A stretch of DNA of 64,000 bases. Origin: Mesorhizobium sp. STM 4661 (GTDB lineage Bacteria > Pseudomonadota > Alphaproteobacteria > Rhizobiales > Rhizobiaceae). Below are positions 35,668 through 45,068 of this stretch, piece after piece. Within the stretch, counting starts at the first letter, position 1; the number at the start of each line of letters is the position of its first letter. The notes under the pieces are model-generated. The model was given only the letters and a program-made list of their open reading frames with translations, ran no database searches and had not been told where the DNA came from. A program made the position numbers and the translations under genes. The stretch covers positions 1 to 64,000 of the forward strand of contig NZ_CAAF010000017.1 in NCBI RefSeq assembly GCF_000359125.1. The letters run 5' to 3'.

Positions 35668-37056
35668 ATGGTCGTCGACAGCAATCTCCCGGTGGCCATC
35701 ATTGGCGGCGGTCCGGTTGGCCTGGCCGCGGCCGCCCAGCTCATCAGCCGCGGTCTCCCGGTCAAGGTCTATGAGGCCGGGTCCGCGGTCGGGTCGAACC
35801 TGCTGGATTGGGGCCATGTGCGGGTTTTCACGCCATGGCGCTATTGTGTCGACGCGGTCGCCCGAAAACTTCTCGAAAGCCATGGCTGGCACATGCCGGA
35901 GCCGGAGACATTCCCCACGGCTGAAGAAATCGTCGAGCAGTATCTCGCTCCGCTCGCAAGGCTTTCCGAACTGGCCCCATCGATCGAGACCAGTGCCCGT
36001 GTCGTCGCCGTTTCCCGGTGGGGCGCCGACAAGGTTCCGAGCAAGGGTCGTGAACAAAAACCCTTCATGCTTGTGGTCGAGACGGCAGATGGCCAGCGAC
36101 GCGATATGGCCCGCGCGGTCATCGATGCCTCCGGCACATGGCAGACGCCGAACCCGCTCGGCGCGGGCGGTGTTGCGGCAGAAGGCGAGATCGAGCTCGG
36201 CGGCCGGATTGCCTATGGCATACCGGACGTCCTCGGTCGGGACCGTCACCTTTATGCAGGCCACACGACATTGGTTGCCGGTTCCGGCCATTCCACCGCC
36301 AATGCCTTGCTGGAGCTGGCCAGGCTAGCGGAAACCGAACCGGGCACCTCGGCACTCTGGGTGACTCGCGGCACCGATCTTGTGCGCATCTATGGCGGTG
36401 GCGATGCCGATGCCTTGCCGGCGCGGGGCGAGCTTGGCTCCGATACACGCGATCTCGTCGAGAGCGGCCGCGTCCGGCTGGTGACCGGTTTTGCCACCGT
36501 CGCCATCCGTGAGGTCGACGGCCGTCTGATGGTCGAGGGGCAAACGAAGGACGGATTGCGCACGCTCGGTCCCGTCGACCGGATCATCGCCGCGACGGGC
36601 CAGCGTCCCGACCTCGCCTTGACCCGGGAGCTTCGGCTGGACCTCGATCCGTGGCTTGAAAGCGTCAAGGCGCTGGGGCCGCTCATCGATCCCAACGAAC
36701 ATTCCTGCGGCGACGTGCCTCCGCATGGCCACCGTGAGCTCAGCCATCCGGAACAGGATTTTTACACGGTCGGAATCAAGAGCTATGGCCGGGCGCCGAC
36801 CTTCCTGCTGCTGACGGGCTACGAGCAGGTCCGCTCGGTCGCCGCGGCGATCGCCGGCGACATGGCCGCCGCCGACGCCGTGCAACTGGTGTTGCCCGAG
36901 ACCGGCGTTTGCGTTGTGCCGGTATCTGTTTCAAATACCTCATCCCAAGGTTGTTGCGGCAGGCCGGCGTCGGCGGTCGTCGATGCCTGCTGTGTGGCGG
37001 ATGCCGAGGCAAAGGCGGGCGGCAAGCCGGGATGCGGCTGTGGCGTCGCAGCATGA
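35668..37056 (+). CDS. FAD-dependent oxidoreductase with Cys-rich tail (ArsO-like)
   Basis: A 462-residue flavoprotein. FAD-binding VAIIGGGPVGLAAAAQLISRG at residues 8-28, a second Rossmann motif TLVAGSGHSTANALLEL near 200, and RIIAATGQRPDL near 310, as in flavin monooxygenases or thioredoxin-reductase-like proteins. The last ~40 residues carry a run of Cys (GCCGRP, DACCVAD, GCGCG) that could bind arsenite or an organoarsenical. Beside an ArsR gene it fits the poorly characterised ArsO group. Ribosome site AGAAGG at 35655-35661. Its TGA overlaps the MFS start. Confidence 0.72.
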   Translation: MVVDSNLPVAIIGGGPVGLAAAAQLISRGLPVKVYEAGSAVGSNLLDWGHVRVFTPWRYCVDAVARKLLESHGWHMPEPETFPTAEEIVEQYLAPLARLSELAPSIETSARVVAVSRWGADKVPSKGREQKPFMLVVETADGQRRDMARAVIDASGTWQTPNPLGAGGVAAEGEIELGGRIAYGIPDVLGRDRHLYAGHTTLVAGSGHSTANALLELARLAETEPGTSALWVTRGTDLVRIYGGGDADALPARGELGSDTRDLVESGRVRLVTGFATVAIREVDGRLMVEGQTKDGLRTLGPVDRIIAATGQRPDLALTRELRLDLDPWLESVKALGPLIDPNEHSCGDVPPHGHRELSHPEQDFYTVGIKSYGRAPTFLLLTGYEQVRSVAAAIAGDMAAADAVQLVLPETGVCVVPVSVSNTSSQGCCGRPASAVVDACCVADAEAKAGGKPGCGCGVAA

Positions 37057-38279
37057 GCCTTGTGCCGCCTTCCACGGCCGTAATGCGCAGCCGCCGCACG
37101 ATCGTCGCGGCGTTGGGCGTAACGCAGATCATGGCATGGGGATCGTCCTACTATCTCCCGGCCGTCATTGCGCCGACGGTCGCGGCCGAGACAGGCTGGC
37201 CGCTGGCATGGGTTGTTGGAGGGCTGTCCCTCGGACTGCTGATAGCCGGGTTGATCTCGCCATATGTAGGAATTGCCATCGAGAAGCGTGGCGGGCGAAA
37301 TGTTTTGGCGATCAGCGCGCTTTTCATCGGGATCGGACAGATTGGATTGGCTGCCGCTCCCAACCTGATCGTTTACATAGCGGCTTGGCTGGTGATCGGA
37401 CTTGGCATGGGGGCTGGTCTTTACGACGCCGCCTTCGCGACGCTGGGTCGCCTTTATGGCCATGGAGCAAGATCCGCTATCACCGGCCTCACGCTCTTCG
37501 GCGGTTTTGCAAGCACCGTCTGCTGGCCGCTCTCGGCTTTTTTGATGGGAGAGGTCGGCTGGCGAGGAGCATGTCTGGTCTATGCCGCCGTGCAATTGCT
37601 GATCGCTCTGCCGCTGTATCTCCTCATTCTGCCGCGCGGCGTTGCCGGTTCCGCCAGCCAACCTGATCAGACCATAGTTGCGCCCTCCGGCCTCGGGACG
37701 AGATCGACGCCGGTCATGGTCATCCTGGCGACAACCATATCGCTCGCGGCCGTCATATCTTCGACCCTCTCCGTCCACCTTCTGACTGTCCTCCAGTCGA
37801 GCGGCATGGCGTTGGCCGCCGCAGTGGGACTGGGCGCGCTTGTCGGGCCGTCGCAGGTCGGCGCGCGTGCAGTCGAGATGGTCATTGCCCGTTTCCATCA
37901 CCCGATATGGACCAAGTTCGTGTCGGTCGGGTGTGTGGCGATCGGGGTGTCGGCTCTCTGGATGGGAATGCCGATCGTCCCGGCCGCCTTGGCGTTTTGT
38001 GGTGCCGGCATTGGCCTGGAATCAATTGCCCGGGGGACGTTGCCACTAGCCCTATTTGGCGCCTCCGGCTATGCCAAGCTTATGGGTCGTCTGGCCATGC
38101 CAAGCTTGATTGCTCAAGCAGCCGCCCCTTCGATGGGCGCGCTGCTTATCGAACAAGCCGGTGCGCATGGCATGCTTGCCGTGCTGTCAGCACTTGCATT
38201 GGTCAATGTGGTGCTGGTCGGCGGGCTCGCGCTGCTGCTTTTCCGGCCCGGAGCCACGGGAATCGAGTCTGTTCCATAA
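37053..38279 (+). CDS. MFS transporter, putative arsenical efflux
   Basis: A 408-residue, twelve-span major-facilitator protein: ALGVTQIMAWGSSYYLPAVIAPTVAAETGWPLAWVVGGLSLGLL, motif-A-like IEKRGGRNVL near residue 75, and GARSAITGLTLFGGFASTVCWPLSAFL. Translationally coupled to the Cys-tailed flavoprotein (ATGA at 37053), which implies that it exports that enzyme's product. MFS exporters in ars operons (ArsJ, ArsK, ArsP analogues) exist, but I cannot assign it to one of them. Confidence 0.75.
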   Translation: MSLVPPSTAVMRSRRTIVAALGVTQIMAWGSSYYLPAVIAPTVAAETGWPLAWVVGGLSLGLLIAGLISPYVGIAIEKRGGRNVLAISALFIGIGQIGLAAAPNLIVYIAAWLVIGLGMGAGLYDAAFATLGRLYGHGARSAITGLTLFGGFASTVCWPLSAFLMGEVGWRGACLVYAAVQLLIALPLYLLILPRGVAGSASQPDQTIVAPSGLGTRSTPVMVILATTISLAAVISSTLSVHLLTVLQSSGMALAAAVGLGALVGPSQVGARAVEMVIARFHHPIWTKFVSVGCVAIGVSALWMGMPIVPAALAFCGAGIGLESIARGTLPLALFGASGYAKLMGRLAMPSLIAQAAAPSMGALLIEQAGAHGMLAVLSALALVNVVLVGGLALLLFRPGATGIESVP

Positions 38280-38416
38280 TCGCCGGCGCTGCGAAGTCTC
38301 GACGTCACAATGGCGAGCTGCGTCCAGCTTGTGCGCAACACGGGAGCGGTCGGCCATGGGCGCTCGACGGGCCGCGATCGGGTTGATAAGCCCTCTCCGC
38401 CAAGGAGAGTCGAGAC

Positions 38417-39916
38417 ATGACCGTTGCGATCGAGATGGGGCATACGACCGCGGGCGCTCCGGCGGCGCTGGATCTTGAGGAGCTGCTGGCGACCCGGCTG
38501 CTGGTGCAGGGCAATTCGGGCTCCGGCAAATCGCATCTGCTGCGGCGGCTGCTGGAGCAGAGCGCGCCCTGGGTGCAGCAGACCATCATCGACCCCGAAG
38601 GCGACTTCGTGTCGCTGGGCGACCGTTTCGGCCATCTGGTGATCGATGCCGAGGAGCATACCGAGCGCGGCCTGCAGAGCGCCGGCGAGCGGGCGCGCAT
38701 CCATCGCGTCTCGACGGTGCTCAATCTCGAAGGGCTCGACGCCGAGAACCAGATGCGGCGCGCTGCCGCCTTCCTCGGCGGGCTGTTCGAGGTCGCCCGC
38801 GACCATTGGTATCCGATGCTGGTGGTGGTGGACGAGGCGCAGCTGTTCGCGCCGGCCGTGGCGGGCGAGGTTTCGGACGAGGCACGCAAGCTCTCGCTCG
38901 GCGCCATGACCAATTTGATGTGCCGGGGCCGCAAACGCGGGCTGGCTGGGATCATCGCCACCCAGCGGCTGGCCAAGCTCGCCAAGAACGTCGCGGCCGA
39001 GGCTTCCAATTTCCTCATGGGCCGAACCTTTCTCGATATCGACATGGCGCGCGCGGCCGATCTGCTGGGCATGGAGCGGCGGCAGGCGGAGGCCTTTCGC
39101 GACCTGGAGCGCGGGCAATTCATGGCGCTCGGCCCGGCGCTGTCGCGCCGTCCGCTCGGCGTGCGCATCGGCCCGACGGACACAAGTCCGCGCAATGGCA
39201 CCCCGCGGCTGATGCCGCTGCCGGAATCAGCACTCGAGGACGCCCGCGCCATCATCCTGGCGGCGCCGCCGCCGGAAACTGTCCGGCCGCAGCGCCGGTC
39301 GTCGCCGGACCTGCTCGATCAACTGATGGCGGCGAAGTCGGCGGCGCTGGAAATCCGCCCAGAACCGGTGGAGGCGCCGATCAGCGCCGAGGATTTGGCG
39401 CAGCGGCGTGAGCGGGTGGACCGGGTTCTGCGCGCCATTCTGGCGCAACCCGACGCGGGGTTCCGTGTCATCGGCGTGCTTTATCAGGAGTTCGTGGTCC
39501 GCTGCCGGATCGAGGGCCTCGCCTCGGCCGTGCCGGATCTGCCGGAATTCCGCCGCATGCTGACGCGGGCCCGCGCCGGCCTTGGCTCCGACATGACGGG
39601 GGATGACGCCTGGCAGGATGTCTCGGTGCGCGCCTCGCTTCTGCCCGAGGACATGCAAGGCGTGTTCATGATGATCGCGCGTGCGGCGAAGGAGGGCTGG
39701 CCTTGCCCAAGCGATGCGGCGATCGCCCGCGCCTATGGCTCGCACTCGCTGCGCCGCGCCCGGCGCCTGCTGACCTATATCGAGGAACAAGGCCTCATTG
39801 TCTGCCAGCTCGACGGGACCGGCCGGCGCACCGTGACGCTCGTGGAACTCGCCTGGGCAACGGCACCGGGCGACCCTAATGCCGAGGAGGCGAAGCAGGG
39901 GAGCCTGGCTGTGTGA
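38417..39916 (+). CDS. HerA/VirB4-like ATPase with C-terminal winged-helix region
   Basis: A 499-residue P-loop ATPase of the HerA-FtsK superclass. Walker A GNSGSGKSHLL at residues ~33-43, DPEGDFVSLGD, Walker B MLVVVDEAQLFAP near 135, then TNLMCRGRKRGLAGIIATQRLAKL and FLMGRTFLDIDMARAADLLGM. The C-terminal part (380-490) has helix-turn-helix-like DAAIARAYGSHSLRRARRLLTYIEEQGLIV. Family proteins move or process DNA; this rhizobial form stands alone without a NurA partner. SD AAGGAGAG at 38402-38409. The 180 bases on each side hold no other gene. Confidence 0.75.
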   Translation: MTVAIEMGHTTAGAPAALDLEELLATRLLVQGNSGSGKSHLLRRLLEQSAPWVQQTIIDPEGDFVSLGDRFGHLVIDAEEHTERGLQSAGERARIHRVSTVLNLEGLDAENQMRRAAAFLGGLFEVARDHWYPMLVVVDEAQLFAPAVAGEVSDEARKLSLGAMTNLMCRGRKRGLAGIIATQRLAKLAKNVAAEASNFLMGRTFLDIDMARAADLLGMERRQAEAFRDLERGQFMALGPALSRRPLGVRIGPTDTSPRNGTPRLMPLPESALEDARAIILAAPPPETVRPQRRSSPDLLDQLMAAKSAALEIRPEPVEAPISAEDLAQRRERVDRVLRAILAQPDAGFRVIGVLYQEFVVRCRIEGLASAVPDLPEFRRMLTRARAGLGSDMTGDDAWQDVSVRASLLPEDMQGVFMMIARAAKEGWPCPSDAAIARAYGSHSLRRARRLLTYIEEQGLIVCQLDGTGRRTVTLVELAWATAPGDPNAEEAKQGSLAV

Positions 39917-40100
39917 TCGACGGTGGTGTCGCCTTGAGTCTATGCCGTGTCGGCCCACACCATGGTCCTTCATGCAGGTTTCCTGGTGAGGCGCTGAACA
40001 AGATGTGTTTCGCCTGATGGCGCGAGGCCCTCTATGATCGATTCCCGGCGGCAACACCCGCAAGGAATCGCAAAACGGCTTTGGCGGGAGAATTGACCCG

Positions 40101-41108
40101 GTGCGGTTGAGATCTGTCCCTCTCGGTATCGTAAACATCCTCAGCCTCCTCGTCATCGTCATCGCCTTGACGGCGTCGGCCCGATCCTTTGCCGCATTGC
40201 AACGATCTGATGTCCCGGCCTGGCTACAGGTGCATATAGGCGAGGGCGAAGGTCAAATCGCCCAAGTGGTGCTGGAGAGGGCACGCGCGCTTTACCTGAA
40301 AAAGGTGGGCGAAGGCGCCGTCAAGAACCCCTGCTACTTCGCCATGGATGCGACACGCCCCGGCGATCTGGGCAATGGCGTGCTGGGGCGCCGCTATTAC
40401 GTCATCTGCGAAGCCAGTCGCTCGTTTCGCGCGGTCTCGGCAGGCCATGGCGGCGGCCGCAATTTGAAAGGCGTCGTCGATTTCGCCAACGGAAGACGGT
40501 GCGCGAAAAACTTCGGCAATGCGATGGATTCTGAATTGACCGCAGGCGGGGCCTATGTGACCGGCGAGGCGAGAACGTTGTTCAAAGGCTATTACCGGGT
40601 AGGAGCGAAACAGGACGCTGTGTTGCTGCGCACCTTCGTGCAGTTTGACGGCGAAGGCGAGACCGCGAACGCCAGACAACGAGCGATCGGCGGGCACGCG
40701 GCCGCGTTGCTGAGGGGAATGTGCCTGCGGAAAAACCCGAACAGCTCTTATGCCAACCATGATGGTTACGTGCCGTTTGGCAGACTGGTGAATTACGCCG
40801 CCGGCCGCAGCAATGGCTGCACGAGCTGGTCGCCGGCGGACGCGGAGCAGATCATCCCGATGGTGAAGGACGACCCGACGACGCTCTACATCTACCCTGA
40901 ATCACGCGATATCGCCGCCGTCGCGAAAACAGTGGTGAGCGGGGGTTCGCTGTCGGGCACTGGGCCTTATTGGGATGCATCCTGCCTGAAGGAGATCGGC
41001 GCTCCGAAATTCTGGCCAGGAAAAATCCTCGAGCCGATCATCGCTCAGTACAGGAAGGATCATCCTACACCGCCGCCACAGCCAGTGCCGATCTGCAAGG
41101 AGCCGTGA
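40101..41108 (+). CDS. Murein L,D-transpeptidase catalytic-domain-like protein (YkuD-related)
   Basis: A 335-residue exported protein: N-terminal hydrophobic signal (IVNILSLLVIVIALTASARSFA), then a catalytic region with SAGHGGGRNLKG..DFANGRRCAKNFGNAMDSELTAGGAYVTGE near residues 110-155 and the SNGCTSW motif (SxGC, catalytic Cys) near 235. These match the L,D-transpeptidase family that cross-links or modifies peptidoglycan. GTG 40101 follows GGCGGGAGAA at a suitable distance. Stand-alone gene. Confidence 0.72.
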   Translation: MRLRSVPLGIVNILSLLVIVIALTASARSFAALQRSDVPAWLQVHIGEGEGQIAQVVLERARALYLKKVGEGAVKNPCYFAMDATRPGDLGNGVLGRRYYVICEASRSFRAVSAGHGGGRNLKGVVDFANGRRCAKNFGNAMDSELTAGGAYVTGEARTLFKGYYRVGAKQDAVLLRTFVQFDGEGETANARQRAIGGHAAALLRGMCLRKNPNSSYANHDGYVPFGRLVNYAAGRSNGCTSWSPADAEQIIPMVKDDPTTLYIYPESRDIAAVAKTVVSGGSLSGTGPYWDASCLKEIGAPKFWPGKILEPIIAQYRKDHPTPPPQPVPICKEP

Positions 41109-41217
41109 GCCTTGTCGCGTGCCGGTTGCGTTGATCGGACTCGGCACGCGCAATGCGACCGCTGCCGCTCGCACCGTGAGACCGTAAAACGGAGGCAGGA
41201 ATGGGCGCGTCCGGACT

Positions 41218-41661
41218 CTATTGGTTGATCTCGGGTTCGACGAGCCTTGCCAGGTTTCTGAGCGACTCCTGCCAGCCGAGATAGCAAGCCTCAGCCGGAA
41301 TGGCGTCCGGAATACCTGCCTGCGTGATATCGAGTTCCGTGCCGACCGACACTTTCTTCAAGGTCACGGTCACCTCCATCTCGCCAGGCAGGTTGGGATC
41401 GTCGAACCTGTCAGTGTAGCGCAGGCGCTCGCCGGGAACGAGCTCGATATACTCGCCACCGAAGGCGTGGCTGTCGCCCGTCGTGAAGTTGCGGAAGGAC
41501 ATTTTGAAGGTGCCGCCGACTTTTGCGTCGAGGTGATGAACCGTGCAGGTGAAGCCGTTCGGTGGAAGCCACTTTGCAAGCGCGTCCGCTTCGAGGAATG
41601 CGCGGTAGACCTTCTCCGGGCTGGTCGCCAGGACGCGGTGCAAACGTACGGTGCTTGGCAT
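41218..41661 (-). CDS. SRPBCC / AHSA1-like protein
   Basis: A 147-residue START-like fold protein: VLATSPEKVYRAFLEADALAKWLPPNGFTCTVHHLDAKVGGTFKMSFRN, EYIELVPGERLRYTDRFDDPN and the C-terminal helix YLGWQESLRNLARLVE. These are typical of the Aha1/CalC group, small ligand-binding proteins. ATG 41661 begins MPSTVRLHRV; the open extension to 41727 is not family-like. No functional context with its neighbours is visible. Confidence 0.8.
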   Translation of the reverse strand: MPSTVRLHRVLATSPEKVYRAFLEADALAKWLPPNGFTCTVHHLDAKVGGTFKMSFRNFTTGDSHAFGGEYIELVPGERLRYTDRFDDPNLPGEMEVTVTLKKVSVGTELDITQAGIPDAIPAEACYLGWQESLRNLARLVEPEINQ

Positions 41662-41768
41662 ATCGTATGTCCTTTCTGATTGCGTATCGATGCCCCAAGG
41701 ACGAACAGGGCCTGGCCATCCCGACACACGCTCCCAGATTTTTGTAGCACAAGCGGAGTCTTAAAAAC

Positions 41769-42917
41769 GTGACCCTGACCAATCGAGACATTGTCGAGCT
41801 TACGGCATGGCGCCGCAAGCTGCACCAGCATCCGGAAATCTCAAATGAGGAGGAGAAGACCGCCAGGGAGGTCATCGACTTCCTCGCCGATACAAGGCCG
41901 GACAAAGTGCTGACCGGATTGGGCGGCCAGGGTGTGGCGGCCATATATGAAAGCGGCAAGGCGGGACCGACGGTCATGTTCCGGTCGGAACTCGATGCTC
42001 TGCCAATTCATGAGCTTTCAGGCATGTCCTATTCATCCCTCGTGCCGGGAAAGTCGCATATGTGTGGCCATGACGGACACACCGTGATCCTCGCCGCGCT
42101 TGGCCGGCAGCTCGGGCGCGAAAGACCCGCCCGTGGCCGCGTCGTGCTGATGTTCCAGCCGGCGGAAGAAACCGGCAATGGCGCTGCCGGCGTCGTCGCC
42201 GATCCGCGCTTCGGCGAGATCGCGCCGGATTTTGCGTTCTCGCTGCATAATCTGCCTGGCGTGCCGTTCGGCGAGGTGCGGGTCAAAACCGGCGTGGTCA
42301 ACTGTGCTTCACGCGGCATGCGGATCGTGCTGGACGGCAAGACCGCGCATTCGTCCATGCCCGAAACGGGCATCTCGCCAATGATGGCGGTCAGTCAGTT
42401 GATGCCGGCGCTGCCTGCGCTCGGGCGCGGAACCTTTGCCGACGACGACTTCAGCATGGTGACCGTCACCCATGCCCTGATGGGCGAAGCCGTATTCGGC
42501 ATCGCGCCCGGTCAGGCGCAAGTCTGGGCGACACTGCGTACCCGCCGCGATGACCGCATGGCGGACCTGTGCGCCGCCGCGGAAGCGCTGGTCACAAGGA
42601 TCGCGGACCAGCATCGGCTTTCCGCCCGGTACGACTATCACGAGATATTTGTTGCCAGCGTCAACGCCCCGGATGCCGTGCAGCATCTGTGGCAGGCTCT
42701 CGATGAGGAGGGCGTTACGCGAGGCGAGGAAGACCTCCCGATGCGCGCCTCGGAAGACTTCGGCCTGTTCGGGCACAGCGCAGCGTCGGCCATGTTCTTC
42801 CTCGGCGCGGGCGAGCGGCACCCGGCATTGCACAATCCCGACTATGACTTTCCGGACGATCTGATACCGATCGGATCAAGAATATTCATGCGCACGGCGC
42901 GCAACCTTCTGGGCTGA
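41769..42917 (+). CDS. M20-family amidohydrolase (hippurate/N-acyl amino acid hydrolase type)
   Basis: A 382-residue zinc peptidase-like enzyme. The metal-binding motifs are SHMCGHDGHTV near residue 95, FQPAEETGNGAAGVV near 130 and FSLHNLPG near 160; the bacterial dimerisation lid follows (GKTAHSSMPETGISP). The family removes acyl groups from amino acids, indole conjugates or hippurate. GTG 41769 is used; the ribosome site is weak. Divergent from the SRPBCC gene; the genomic neighbours do not suggest a substrate. Confidence 0.85.
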   Translation: MTLTNRDIVELTAWRRKLHQHPEISNEEEKTAREVIDFLADTRPDKVLTGLGGQGVAAIYESGKAGPTVMFRSELDALPIHELSGMSYSSLVPGKSHMCGHDGHTVILAALGRQLGRERPARGRVVLMFQPAEETGNGAAGVVADPRFGEIAPDFAFSLHNLPGVPFGEVRVKTGVVNCASRGMRIVLDGKTAHSSMPETGISPMMAVSQLMPALPALGRGTFADDDFSMVTVTHALMGEAVFGIAPGQAQVWATLRTRRDDRMADLCAAAEALVTRIADQHRLSARYDYHEIFVASVNAPDAVQHLWQALDEEGVTRGEEDLPMRASEDFGLFGHSAASAMFFLGAGERHPALHNPDYDFPDDLIPIGSRIFMRTARNLLG

Positions 42918-43045
42918 TGGGCTAAACTCTGACGCAGAACATCGACGTTCGGCCGTTGCCAAATGATGGGCGAACAGGAGGCTCAGCCAAAGAGTGCCGG
43001 CAAAACCAGGCAGGCCGGGCGGGGCGGGCATGTGGGCCACGGCAG

Positions 43046-44065
43046 TCACCGCCACCCCAACGCCGGGGCGATTTGGGTCAGGATCGCCTCGATGACGTGG
43101 GCGTTGTAGTCCACGCCGAGCTGGTTCGGCACGGTGAGCAGCAGCGTGTCGGCCTCGGCGATGGCCTCGTCGCCTTTCAGCTGCTCGATGAGGATTTCCG
43201 GCTCGGCGGCGTAGCTGCGGCCAAAGACGGCGAGTTTTTCGGGCTCGATGTAACCGAAGTGATCCTGGCTGTCGCCGCGGCCGAAATAGGCGCGGTCGCG
43301 ATCGTCGACCAGGGCGAAGATGCTGCGGCTTACCGACACCCGCGGCTCGCGTCCATGTCCGGCCTCCTTCCAGGCGGCGCGGAAGGCGCGAATCTGCTCG
43401 GCCTGCTGGATGTGAAACGGCTTTCCGCTCTCGTCGAATTTCAGGGTGGAGCTCTGCAGGTTCATCCCTAATTTCGCGGCCCACTCCGCCGTCGCGTTGG
43501 TGGCCGCGCCCCACCAGATCCGGTGGCGAAGGCCTTCGGAGTGCGGCTCGAGACGCAGCAGGCCGGGCGGGTTCGGGAACATCGGCCGCGGGTTTGGTTG
43601 CGCAAAACCTTTTCCCCCGAGAATGTCGAGGAAAACGCTGGTGTGGCGGCGGGCCATGTCGGCGTCGCTTTCCCCCTCCGCCGGCGCGTAGCCGAAGTAG
43701 CGCCAACCGTCGATGACCTGTTCGGGCGAGCCACGGCTGATGCCGAGCTGTAGGCGCCCGCCGGCAATCAAATCGGCCGCGCCGGCATCCTCGGCCATAT
43801 AGAGCGGGTTCTCATAGCGCATGTCGATCACCGCGGTGCCGATCTCGATGCGGCCGGTCCTGGCGCCGATCGCGGCCAGAAGCGGGAATGGCGATGAGAG
43901 CTGGCGGGCGAAGTGATGCACGCGGAAATAAGCGCCGTCGGCGCCAAGTTGCTCGGCGGCGACGGCCAGATCTATCGATTGCAGGAGCGTGTCGGAGGCG
44001 GAGCGTGTCTGCGACTGGTTCGAGGGGGTCCAGTGTCCGAACGACAGAAAGCCGATTTTCTTCAT
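43046..44065 (-). CDS. LLM-class flavin-dependent oxidoreductase
   Basis: A 339-residue luciferase-like protein: GFLSFGHWTPS, DLAVAAEQLGADGAYFRVHHFARQLSSPFPLLAAIGARTGRIEIGTAVIDMRYENPLYMAEDAGAADLI, LQLGISRGSP and a C-terminal LPNQLGVD-like segment, as in two-component flavin monooxygenases without a dedicated reductase. ATG 44065 (MKKIGFLSFG) matches family N-termini better than ATG 44101. Substrate unknown. A second family member lies at 993-1940. Confidence 0.87.
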   Translation of the reverse strand: MKKIGFLSFGHWTPSNQSQTRSASDTLLQSIDLAVAAEQLGADGAYFRVHHFARQLSSPFPLLAAIGARTGRIEIGTAVIDMRYENPLYMAEDAGAADLIAGGRLQLGISRGSPEQVIDGWRYFGYAPAEGESDADMARRHTSVFLDILGGKGFAQPNPRPMFPNPPGLLRLEPHSEGLRHRIWWGAATNATAEWAAKLGMNLQSSTLKFDESGKPFHIQQAEQIRAFRAAWKEAGHGREPRVSVSRSIFALVDDRDRAYFGRGDSQDHFGYIEPEKLAVFGRSYAAEPEILIEQLKGDEAIAEADTLLLTVPNQLGVDYNAHVIEAILTQIAPALGWR

Positions 44066-44229
44066 GGGTGGGTCCGCGTCTGTGTGAGAGGTGGGTGTCA
44101 TCTAGTGATGAACCCGTCGATTCGCCACGCAAGGATCAGCTTTGGAAGGCTGCCCATGATTCCCTGAACACATTTTTGGGCTGTAACGCGAAGTGGTCGG
44201 CTGCGCCTGCCATTTGCTTCCGCAATCGC

Positions 44230-44417
44230 AAATGGATTCTTGCGAAGAGGACCCCCACCCTAACCCTCCCCACAAGGGGGAGGGAACGCTGCCGCGTGCC
44301 TTTACTTCCTCTTTGACGCCAAAAGGCAGGAAATTGCCGAGGTCAGCGCCAACGGAAGTCCCCCTCCCCCTTGTGGGGAGGGGTTAGGGGTGGGGGTCCT
44401 CTTCGCAAGGATCCATT
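44230..44417. repeat. Palindromic intergenic element, family A (MITE-like)
   Basis: Arms of roughly 55 bases face each other. The left reads AAATGGATTCTTGCGAAG, then AGGACCCCCACCCTAACCC and TCCCCACAAGGGGGAGGG; the right arm is the near-perfect reverse complement, ending TTCGCAAGGATCCATTT. The centre (~70 bases) is not palindromic. The element fills most of the 450-base gap 44066-44513; the rest of the gap shows no gene. No coding frame is supported inside. Confidence 0.85.
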
Positions 44418-44513
44418 TACGAATCCTCACCATCGGGGTGGAGAAAAGCGCTCGGCGACCTATCTCGAACGAGGGCGCACGAGACAAAAATCTGGCCTTG
44501 AACGGAAAGGAAC

Positions 44514-44999
44514 ATGCGAATGCCGATCCCGAAGAATACGATTTGCCTCTGGTACGACAAGGACGCGGAGGCCGCGGCCCGCTTCTATGCCGAGACCTTT
44601 CCCGACAGCGCGGTGAGTGCCGTCCATCGTGCTCCCAGCGACTTTCCGTCGGGCAAGAAGGGCGACGTATTGACGGTCGAATTCACCGTTGCCGGCGTTC
44701 CCTGTCTCGGCCTCAATGGCGGTCCCGCGTTCAAACAGAGCGAGGCCTTCTCGTTCCAGATCGCCACCGACGATCAGCAGGAAACCGACCGCTACTGGAA
44801 TGCCATCGTCGGCAATGGCGGCCAGGAGAGCGCCTGCGGCTGGTGCAAGGACAAATGGGGCCTGTCCTGGCAGATCACCCCGCGCACGCTGACCGAGGCG
44901 ATGGCGGCCGGCGGCGACGAAGCCAAGCGCGCCTTCGATGCGATGATGGACATGAAGAAGATCGACGTCGCCGCGATCGACGCGGCACGGCGCGGCTGA
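44514..44999 (+). CDS. VOC-superfamily protein (PhnB / 3-demethylubiquinone methyltransferase-like)
   Basis: A 161-residue glyoxalase-fold protein: ICLWYDKDAEAAARFYAETFPDSAV at the start, LGLNGGPAFKQSEAFSFQIATDDQQETDRYW in the middle and CGWCKDKWGLSWQITPRTLTEAM near the end. This PhnB-like subgroup is widespread and has no settled function. SD GGAAAGGAAC directly precedes ATG 44514. A truncated copy of its C-terminus occurs at 46659-46746. Confidence 0.82.
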   Translation: MRMPIPKNTICLWYDKDAEAAARFYAETFPDSAVSAVHRAPSDFPSGKKGDVLTVEFTVAGVPCLGLNGGPAFKQSEAFSFQIATDDQQETDRYWNAIVGNGGQESACGWCKDKWGLSWQITPRTLTEAMAAGGDEAKRAFDAMMDMKKIDVAAIDAARRG

Positions 45000-45068
45000 C
45001 GCGCCATGTCCGCTTAGCGCCGGAAGCCGGCTTTCCCCTCGTCGGCGAAGGAAGGCGGGTCGTGGTGC

